A stretch of DNA of 64,000 nucleotides from Collinsella ureilytica (GTDB taxonomy: Bacteria; Actinomycetota; Coriobacteriia; Coriobacteriales; Coriobacteriaceae), in NCBI RefSeq assembly GCF_019795105.1, contig NZ_JAIMFO010000006.1, positions 293,511-357,510 on the forward strand, read 5' to 3'. Below, piece by piece: positions 18,849-25,678 of this stretch (within the stretch, counting starts at the first letter, position 1; each line of letters opens with the position of its first letter). Below the pieces are notes generated by a model, which was given only the letters and a program-made list of their open reading frames with translations, did not search any database and was not told the origin of the DNA. The position numbers and the translations under genes are program-made.

Positions 18849-20036
18849 ATGGTCAACGAGGCAATGTTTGCATATGGCTCGGAACGCTCGGCGATTCGGG
18901 AGATTTTTGCCTACGCAACAGCGCGTAAGGCTGAGATTGGTGAGGATCGCGTTTTTGACTTTAGCCTCGGTAATCCGAGTGTGCCTGCTCCTCCTGCGGT
19001 GCGAGATGCGATTGTTCGCGCGCTTGAAGAGGTGCCCTCAACGCAGTTGCATGGCTATACACCAGCGCCTGGCTTGCCCGAGGTACGCTCAGCGCTTGCA
19101 GACTCACTGAACCGCCGCTTTGCCACGACCTATAGCGGAGACGATTTGTTTCTGACGGCCGGCGCTGCCGCTTCAATGGCTATGACTATCCGGGCACTTA
19201 CCTCGCCCGGAGATGAGGTCATGGTGATTACGCCGTATTTTCCGGAATACCGCGTGTGGATTGAGGCGGCGGGTGCAACCTGTGTTGAAGTGCCTTCTAA
19301 AGAAATGAGCTTCAGGCTGTCCGTTGGCAACGTTCAGCAAGCCATCACAGAGCGCACAGCGGCGATTATTGTCAACTCGCCCAATAATCCAACCGGGCGT
19401 GTGTATCGGCGTGAAACCTTAGTTCGCCTCGCGAATGTTTTGCGTGAGGCAAATGCCCACCGCGAGCAACCAATCTATGTGATCTCTGATGAGCCGTATC
19501 GAGAGATTAGCTATGGCCAAGAGGTGAGCTGGATTCCGTCCATCTATCCGCATACGGTAGTCTGTTACTCATATTCCAAGGCGCTTTCCTTGGCGGGAGA
19601 GCGTATCGGATGGGTGCTCGTACCCAATACCTTGCCCGATGCTCAACGCGTGCGCTCATCTGTTGCAGGGGCTGCTCGTGCTCTTGGCTTTGTTTGCGCG
19701 CCGGCGCTCTTCCAGCGTGTTGTGGCAGCTTGCGCAGATGAGCCAGCAGATATTGAGGCGTACCGGCAAAACCGCGATTTGCTCTGTGGCGCGCTGGGGG
19801 ATGTGGGTTATACCTTTGCCGAGCCAGAAGGTGCTTTTTACCTCTGGGTTCGTGCCCTTGAGCCTGATGCGCAGGCGTTTTGTGACCGAGCGCGAGAGCT
19901 GGAGCTCTTGCCGGTTCCTTCAGATAGCTTTGGCGTGAGCGGCTGGGTGCGCGTGGGATATTGCGTGGACACGAATACCATTCGCGCCTCTCTGCCCGCT
20001 TGGTGCGAACTCGCCCGCATGTATCGTTCACTCTAA
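18849..20036 (+). CDS. PLP-dependent aminotransferase (class I/II)
   Basis: ATG 18849 has GAGGGGG 9 bases upstream, which also overlaps the end of ftsH; the TTG at 18840 is less likely. The 395-residue protein is a fold-type I aminotransferase: NSPNNPTGRVYR binds substrate and PLP, SDEPYREISYG carries the PLP-contacting Asp and Tyr, and SYSKALSLAGERIGW contains the Schiff-base lysine. An Arg near the C-terminus (WVRVGYCV) should bind the carboxylate. The substrate cannot be fixed; aspartate- or aromatic-type are possible. It follows ftsH by 14 bases and precedes the PHP hydrolase by 18, so all may be one transcript. Confidence 0.88.
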   Translation: MVNEAMFAYGSERSAIREIFAYATARKAEIGEDRVFDFSLGNPSVPAPPAVRDAIVRALEEVPSTQLHGYTPAPGLPEVRSALADSLNRRFATTYSGDDLFLTAGAAASMAMTIRALTSPGDEVMVITPYFPEYRVWIEAAGATCVEVPSKEMSFRLSVGNVQQAITERTAAIIVNSPNNPTGRVYRRETLVRLANVLREANAHREQPIYVISDEPYREISYGQEVSWIPSIYPHTVVCYSYSKALSLAGERIGWVLVPNTLPDAQRVRSSVAGAARALGFVCAPALFQRVVAACADEPADIEAYRQNRDLLCGALGDVGYTFAEPEGAFYLWVRALEPDAQAFCDRARELELLPVPSDSFGVSGWVRVGYCVDTNTIRASLPAWCELARMYRSL

Positions 20037-20054
20037 CTTGAAGAAGGGACACTC

Positions 20055-20882
20055 ATGCTTCAGATTCTTGGCGATATGCATACGCATACGCTGTATTCTC
20101 GACATGCGTATTCAACCTTGCAAGAAAATGTAACGGCTGCTTCTGAGCGCGGCCTTGAGATTCTCGGATCAACCGATCACTTCAGCCCTATGATTCACGC
20201 TGGGCACGATCTGAGAGACTTCCAGTTCTTTGTGAATCAGGGTATTTGGCCAAGAACGTGGATGGGCGTTACGCTGCTGCGTGGTTGCGAGGCAGATATT
20301 GTTTCGCTTGCAGGGGAGCTCTACGGTGAAGACATTCTCATTTCGGAAAATATCGTGGGAAACCCCTATCGTGAGGCGCGAAGCCTTTTTGACCATATAA
20401 CGAGCGACCTCGACTATGTGATTGCGAGCGTGCACAACCGAGCCTTTTCAGAGGGCGCTTCAGTTGCTGAGGGTACCGAGATGTATCTCAAGGTCTTAGA
20501 TCATCCGCGTGTGCTGGTGCTTGGCCATACCGGCCGCTCAGGTGTGGCGTACGACATTGATACCGTGCTTGCGTATGCAAAAGAGAAGCACAAGCTCATT
20601 GAGATTAATGAGCATAGTCTCAAGATGAACGGTGGCTCAGAGCCCTATGCAACCTGTCGAAAAATTGCCGAGCGATGCGCGGAGCTTTCGGTAGGAATCT
20701 GCGTGAATACTGATGCACATATTTCTACACGCATCGGTGAGATGCCGGCTGCCCTCGATATGCTGGAAGAGATCGATTTTCCTCAAGAATTGATTGCAAA
20801 CAGAGGCAAACAGGCCTTTTTAGAAGCGCTTGCTGCTTCAGGTGTGTGTCCAGATAAAAAATTCCTTGCAACTCACGTTTAG
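20055..20882 (+). CDS. PHP-domain metallohydrolase
   Basis: A 275-residue YcdX-like member of the polymerase and histidinol phosphatase family, probably a phosphoesterase using a trinuclear metal site. Metal-binding motifs are visible in order: DMHTHT near residue 10, STDHF about 43, a Glu in RGCEAD, ASVHN, LGHTGR and NTDAH near the C-terminus. AAGAAGGG lies just before the ATG. The substrate is unknown for this family branch. It is the last gene of the tilS-to-PHP run; the next gene begins 277 bases later. Confidence 0.85.
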   Translation: MLQILGDMHTHTLYSRHAYSTLQENVTAASERGLEILGSTDHFSPMIHAGHDLRDFQFFVNQGIWPRTWMGVTLLRGCEADIVSLAGELYGEDILISENIVGNPYREARSLFDHITSDLDYVIASVHNRAFSEGASVAEGTEMYLKVLDHPRVLVLGHTGRSGVAYDIDTVLAYAKEKHKLIEINEHSLKMNGGSEPYATCRKIAERCAELSVGICVNTDAHISTRIGEMPAALDMLEEIDFPQELIANRGKQAFLEALAASGVCPDKKFLATHV

Positions 20883-21159
20883 AGGGCTTGCCACGCGAGC
20901 GAGCGTGCACGAATTCGCTTGGGTCGTTTCGCATCACGCTGCAAGGGTTCGGGCTTTGCGTAACACATGTCTGGTTTTGCCGATCACGGGATCTGGGTTC
21001 CCGCTGGGCGGAAAGACTGTATCTAACTTAGGTAGAGCTGGGTAGGGTGGTACATAAAGGTATGCCGTTCGTTCCGCCGTCGGCCACAAAACCGCTGGCG
21101 GAGCCGAGCGCTCCGGTGGCGAAGGTAAGGCCGCAAACCGGAGCGAGAAGGAGGTTCTT

Positions 21160-23226
21160 ATGGGCGCACCCACTACTGGCAATGTGAGGAACGTGGTGCT
21201 CGTAGGCCAAGGCGGGGTGGGCAAGACCTCGCTCGCGGAGGCCATGCTCCACCTCTCTGGCAAGACTGCCCGCTTAGGCGGCCGTGATGGCACGAAGCCC
21301 ACGCTCGACTACGATATTGAGGAGGTCAAACGCGAGTTCTCGATCTCCACCGCAATTGCCCCGATCGACTGGAAGGGTGCCCGCATCAATGTGCTCGATG
21401 CACCTTGCTACCCAGACTTTATTGGTGACGCGTATGCGGCCATGAGCGTGGTGGAAGCAGCGCTGTTTGTTGTTGATGCAGGAGCCGGTCCTCAGTCAAC
21501 GACCGTTAAGCTTTGGTATGCAGCAGAAGATTTGCGCCTCGCTCGTGCGGTCTTCATCAATCGCATTGATCGGCCAGACGCCGATCACGAGACCTGTATG
21601 GAGCTGCTACGCGAGCGCTTTGGTATGCGTTTGGGCTTGGTAACCCTGCCCTGGGGCACGGGCGAAGACTTCCAAGGCATCATTGATATCGTGCGCATGA
21701 AGGCACGGCGTTGTGAGGGTACCAAGCAAGAAGAGTTTGAGATTCCTGAAGAGTATCGGGCAGCAGCTGAGGCAGCTCGCGAAACCTTAACTGAGCTCGT
21801 TGCTGAGGCAGACGATACGCTCATGGAGAAGTACCTTGAGGGCGAGACGTTAACACAAGAAGAGATAGAAAGCCTCATGGCAAAAGCCATTGCACGCCGT
21901 CTGTTTGTTCCGGTCTTTGTGGGAAGCTGCATCCAGGAGCAGGGCGTGAACTCGCTCATGGACGATATTGCATCCTACTTCCCCTCACCAACCGACTATG
22001 GTGAGATGCCGCTGATCGATGGCAGCACCCTAAAGATTTCAGCAGAAGATGACCGCCCGGTGGTCTTTGTCTTCAAAACTCTGAACGATCCTGCTCAGGG
22101 TCGCCTCTCCTTCATTAAGGTTATTACCGGCACGATTGAGCCGGGCATGGAGCTCATTTGCGCTCGTACACGGCGCTCTGATCGCTTGGCTCACTTGAAT
22201 GTGATGTGCGGTAAGGAAATGACCGAGGTTGGCTGTGCTCACGCCGGAGACATCATTGTGGTGCCGAAGCTATCTGCAGAAACGGGCGATACCCTCTCTG
22301 TTTCTGGCAAGGTGGAAGCCGCTGCCTTTGCCTTCCCCAACTCGCCTTATCGCATTGCGATTGAGGTAGTAAATCGCGGAGATGAAGAGAAGCTCTTCAC
22401 CTTTATTGATAAGGCGTGCGAGGCAGATCCCACCATGCGCATTGAACGTGATGAGGAGACGGGTCAAACGGTCATCTCGGCGGTGGGTGAGGCTCAGGTG
22501 AGCGTCTTGCTCAATCGCCTAGAAGACCGCACGCGTGTGGAGGCGCGCATTGTGCCCCTGCGCATTCCGTATCGCGAGACCATCCGACGTGTTGCCAGCG
22601 CTCAAGGTCGGCATAAGAAGCAAACAGGCGGTGCTGGACAATTTGGAGATTGCTACTTGCGGGTTGAGCCTCTCACCGATGGCACCAATTATGAGTTTGT
22701 AGACGAGGTTGTAGGCGGGCGTATCCCGCGTGCCCTCATTCCTGCGGTTGATCGTGGCGTTCAAGAGACCATGCAAGAGGGTGTTATTGCAGGCTATCCG
22801 CTCACGGGTATTCGTGTTGCTTGCTATGACGGGTCGTATCACCCGGTTGACTCAAATGAGATGGCCTTTAGAGCCGCTGCCCGCTTGGCACTTCGCAAAG
22901 CCTGCTCTGAGGCAGATCCGGTGATCTTGGAGCCTATGTACGATATTACAGTCACCATTCCGGAGAGCTATGCCGGAGCGGTGATGGGCGATGTTTCTGC
23001 GTCGCGTGGACGAGTCACGGGCATGGATGCAAATGAGCGGGGAGATGCTGTCGTCACAGCAACAGTTCCCTATGCTGAGCTCACCGATTACGCCACGCGT
23101 CTCCGTTCGCTGACACGCGGAAATGGAGATTTTACGATGGAGCCCGCCGGATATGAACAGGTTCCCTACGACGTTCAGAAGCACCTCGTTGAGTTCTACG
23201 AAGAGCGGCGCGCTCAAGGGCGATAA
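21160..23226 (+). CDS. EF-G-like GTPase (EF-G2/FusA2 type)
   Basis: A 688-residue paralogue of elongation factor G with all five EF-G domains. The P-loop GQGGVGKT is at 16-23, but switch II reads DAPCYPDF (80-87) in place of DTPGHVDF, so the GTPase-stimulating histidine is Tyr84, and the guanine-specificity motif is NRID in place of NKxD. Domain IV has the RHKKQTGGAGQFGDC loop. Mycobacterial EF-G2, which has the same switch-II substitution, binds GTP but is reported to hydrolyse it poorly, so this is unlikely to be the main translocase. AGAAGGAGG precedes the ATG. The 277-base leader holds only short hairpins. Confidence 0.88.
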   Translation: MGAPTTGNVRNVVLVGQGGVGKTSLAEAMLHLSGKTARLGGRDGTKPTLDYDIEEVKREFSISTAIAPIDWKGARINVLDAPCYPDFIGDAYAAMSVVEAALFVVDAGAGPQSTTVKLWYAAEDLRLARAVFINRIDRPDADHETCMELLRERFGMRLGLVTLPWGTGEDFQGIIDIVRMKARRCEGTKQEEFEIPEEYRAAAEAARETLTELVAEADDTLMEKYLEGETLTQEEIESLMAKAIARRLFVPVFVGSCIQEQGVNSLMDDIASYFPSPTDYGEMPLIDGSTLKISAEDDRPVVFVFKTLNDPAQGRLSFIKVITGTIEPGMELICARTRRSDRLAHLNVMCGKEMTEVGCAHAGDIIVVPKLSAETGDTLSVSGKVEAAAFAFPNSPYRIAIEVVNRGDEEKLFTFIDKACEADPTMRIERDEETGQTVISAVGEAQVSVLLNRLEDRTRVEARIVPLRIPYRETIRRVASAQGRHKKQTGGAGQFGDCYLRVEPLTDGTNYEFVDEVVGGRIPRALIPAVDRGVQETMQEGVIAGYPLTGIRVACYDGSYHPVDSNEMAFRAAARLALRKACSEADPVILEPMYDITVTIPESYAGAVMGDVSASRGRVTGMDANERGDAVVTATVPYAELTDYATRLRSLTRGNGDFTMEPAGYEQVPYDVQKHLVEFYEERRAQGR

Positions 23227-23341
23227 GGATACAAGGATGTTTTCCGAGGACTCTGCGGCGATTATCCGTCGCAGAGCCTCAGCCCGAATTGGCAAACGGC
23301 AAAAATGGGTAGGCTTCCAACCCGTGGACGACACTCAGTCG

Positions 23342-23371
23342 TTCACATTGTCATAATATTTGTTTTATGAT
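23342..23371 (+). promoter_or_regulatory. Possible promoter of the HTH gene
   Basis: TTCACA (23342-23347) and TATGAT (23366-23371) are separated by 18 bp in an AT-rich patch 60 bases upstream of the HTH gene. Both hexamers are imperfect. Confidence 0.35.
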
Positions 23372-23430
23372 GTTGACCAGCGTGTTACGATACCGAAGCG
23401 AAGTACGCTTCACGTCACCGAGATGAAAGC

Positions 23431-23844
23431 ATGGTAACGATGTCGCCACAGAAGAACAGGAAGACCTACGATGCCGAAACCCGCCGTCGTGCGGTGAAGG
23501 CGCTTGCTGCCGGATCGGGTCACCGGGCTCTCGCTGGCGCGCTCGGGCTTCCCGAGGCGACCGCTCGCCAATGGGCGCGCGCGTATGCCGTAGGTGGTGC
23601 CTCCGCTGTAATGAACGCCGGTGCCACTCACCGCATCTACCCGTATGAGCTCAAGCTCTCCGTGGTAAAAGATCGCTTTGAGCATGGTATGTCCGTCCGT
23701 GATGTCATGATCAAGTACGGAGTGCCGAGTGAGTCCTCGGTTAAAACCTGGTGCCGCCAATATCGCGAGCACGGGGCTGAGGCTCTCATCGATCGGCCAC
23801 GTGGTCGTAAGCCTAAGAAGCACGACCCGGAAGAGTCCGAATAA
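23431..23844 (+). CDS. Orphan transposase-type helix-turn-helix protein
   Basis: This 137-residue basic protein resembles the DNA-binding OrfA of IS3-type elements: two tandem helix-turn-helix units, one around RRAVKALAAGSGHRALAGAL and one around SVRDVMIKYGVPSESSVKTW, followed by a basic tail. No OrfB (DDE integrase) follows and I see no flanking inverted repeats, so it is either a transposon remnant or a domesticated regulator. ATG 23440 is an alternative start; no strong Shine-Dalgarno is present for either. The frame is intact with no sign of decay, which argues mildly for a retained function. Confidence 0.65.
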   Translation: MVTMSPQKNRKTYDAETRRRAVKALAAGSGHRALAGALGLPEATARQWARAYAVGGASAVMNAGATHRIYPYELKLSVVKDRFEHGMSVRDVMIKYGVPSESSVKTWCRQYREHGAEALIDRPRGRKPKKHDPEESE

Positions 23845-24268
23845 ACAATCCGCCTTGTCCTGAGCGCACGGATGCTCAGCACCGATCCGCCCTCCTGATC
23901 ACGTGATAGTTGTCCCGTGGTCGGAGGGCGGTATGCTTGAGCGGCTGAGCGCCTCTCTATCTCAATCCTTTAGCTGTCTTCCGGGGCGGGAGGGAGTGTT
24001 CACGCGACTGTGCTGCCGCTGCAGTAGTCCCTCTTAGTTACCGCTCAATGCGGGGTGCGCGGCCTTTCGCAACTGTACCGTCGCTCCAGAGCTTCTCTTC
24101 GTGACCGCTCAGCGTGTGATGCACAGGCTTTCGCAGCTGTGCCGCAGCTCCGATAGATACTTTTAGTTACCGCTCACCGCGGGGTGCAAGCGCTTCGAAG
24201 CGCACATCACCGCGCCTCGCCGGTGGTATGATAATCGTGCGAATTGCAGGTTCTAAGAGGGGGTTGCC
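23845..24268 (+). other. Intergenic region holding degenerate tandem repeats
   Basis: No gene is supported. The region separates the HTH gene from the flavodiiron gene and is occupied mainly by the roughly 64-bp repeats listed separately. A ribosome-binding site GAGGGGG precedes the flavodiiron ATG. Confidence 0.6.
24036..24205. repeat. Degenerate tandem repeats of about 64-65 bp
   Basis: Two full units (24036-24099 and 24100-24164) and a partial third (24165 to about 24205) align along their length. Each starts with a variant of AGTTACCGCTCA, then GCGGGGTGC, TTTCGCARCTGT and CCGYRGCTCC. Bases 23999-24035 look like the 3' part of a further unit. The conserved start can form a small CCGC/GCGG hairpin. 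The repeat count and alignment were done by eye. Confidence 0.7.
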
Positions 24269-25456
24269 ATGTTAAACGCCATTGAAATTAAGCCGGATAT
24301 TTGGTGGGTTGGTGGGATTGATTGGAACGAGCGATTGTTCCATGGCTACTCAACCGAGCGCGGCATTACGTATAACGCCTACCTGATTCTCGATGAGAAA
24401 ATTACGCTGATCGATACCGCAAAGGCCACGTTTTCTGACGAGTTTATTCAGCGCATCAGTCAGGTCGTTGACCCGTCCAAAATTGATGTCGTTATTGTCA
24501 ACCATGTTGAGATGGATCACTCGGGCAGTTTGCCGCTCATCAAAAAGATCGCGCCCAATGCCACGATCTATGCAGGAGCCCCTGCCGGAGTCAACGAGAT
24601 CAAGGCTCATTTTGGCATTGAGGTTGAAGGCGTGAAAACCGGGGATACCCACTCAATTGGCCGCCGAACACTCTCCTTTGTGCAGACTCCGATGGTTCAT
24701 TGGCCAGATAATATGGTGACCTATGTAGCGGAAGAAAAGCTGCTTTTTTCAAACGATGCCTTTGGTCAGCACTTTGCTACGACCAAGCGCTTTGATGATG
24801 AGGTTGACCGCTGCGAGCTATTCCGCCAGGCAAAAAAGTACTACGCCAATATTGTGCTACCTTATGGCGCTCAAACACAGCGTGCACTCAAGCAGGTAGC
24901 AGGCCTTGATATTGAGATGATTGCACCGAGCCACGGATGCATCTGGCGAAGTTTCATTCCAGAGATTCTTGCGTGCTACGAAGCATGGAGCACGTACCAA
25001 ACAGAAGAGAAGGCCGTCATTGTGTTTGACTCAATGTGGCACTCAACCGAGAAAATGGCTCGCGAGATTACCGATGCCTTTATTGCTGAAGATATTCCGG
25101 CAGTTCTCTTAGACGTTAAGGCATCGCATATTTCAGACATCATTCTCGAGATGATGGATGCCCGCTATGTAGCTGTGGGTTCGCCGACCTTAAACTCAAA
25201 TATGCTGCCAACGGTAGCTGGTTTTCTTACCTATATGCGGGGGCTTTCGCCAAATAACTCCATGCGTATTGGCCTAGCCTTTGGTAGCTACGGCTGGGCA
25301 CCTCTAGGGCCAAAACAGGTGTATACCGAGCTTGAGAATATGAAGTTCCAGCTTCCTGTGCCGGTCATCACACAGCAGTGGATCCCGAGCGAAGAGAAGC
25401 TTACTGAGCTGCAAGTGGCTGTGCGCACCATGATTGAAGAGAGCCGCCAAGCGTAG
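24269..25456 (+). CDS. fprA: A-type flavoprotein (flavodiiron protein)
   Basis: Flavodiiron proteins reduce O2 to water, or NO to N2O, in anaerobes. The 395-residue protein has the beta-lactamase-like diiron domain with ligands in HVEMDH (His79, Glu81, Asp83, His84), His144, Asp163 in FSNDAFGQH, and a His near 226 in PSHGCIW, all present. A C-terminal flavodoxin domain binds FMN (DSMWHSTEKMA). There is no rubredoxin or NADH domain, so an outside electron donor is needed. It stands just upstream of the hydrogenase operon but ends in its own terminator. A role in protecting that O2-sensitive enzyme is inferred only from location. Confidence 0.95.
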   Translation: MLNAIEIKPDIWWVGGIDWNERLFHGYSTERGITYNAYLILDEKITLIDTAKATFSDEFIQRISQVVDPSKIDVVIVNHVEMDHSGSLPLIKKIAPNATIYAGAPAGVNEIKAHFGIEVEGVKTGDTHSIGRRTLSFVQTPMVHWPDNMVTYVAEEKLLFSNDAFGQHFATTKRFDDEVDRCELFRQAKKYYANIVLPYGAQTQRALKQVAGLDIEMIAPSHGCIWRSFIPEILACYEAWSTYQTEEKAVIVFDSMWHSTEKMAREITDAFIAEDIPAVLLDVKASHISDIILEMMDARYVAVGSPTLNSNMLPTVAGFLTYMRGLSPNNSMRIGLAFGSYGWAPLGPKQVYTELENMKFQLPVPVITQQWIPSEEKLTELQVAVRTMIEESRQA

Positions 25457-25560
25457 CTCCGCGCTTGCGGCGTCGTACCGAGCACGCATAAGGCTTGGAA
25501 ACGCCCGCATTCGCAAGAACTCGCCGGTACTCCTGGCACCTTTCCTGGGAAGTACGCTCG

Positions 25561-25598
25561 CGCCCCGCATATGATCTAAAGATGTGGGGCGTTTGTTG
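25561..25598 (+). terminator. Terminator between fprA and the hydrogenase operon
   Basis: A 10-bp stem CGCCCCGCAT/ATGTGGGGCG (one wobble) with an 11-base loop is followed by TTTGTTGT, about 105 bases after fprA. Confidence 0.75.
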
Positions 25599-25678
25599 TA
25601 CCAGCACGTCGATGTCGCTTTCTCACCGTGGTAGCATGGAAAGGCTTGCCAGACCCAAGAGGGGATAAAGGGGTGTCT

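Noticed and set aside
21045-21053. GGGTGGTAC upstream of the EF-G-like gene, like a T-box core
   Set aside because: The rest of a T-box (stem I specifier loop, CCGCG part, terminator) is not seen and the gene is not amino-acid related.
24036-24205. CRISPR array
   Set aside because: Units are tandem and alignable along their whole length, without unique spacers, and no cas genes are near.
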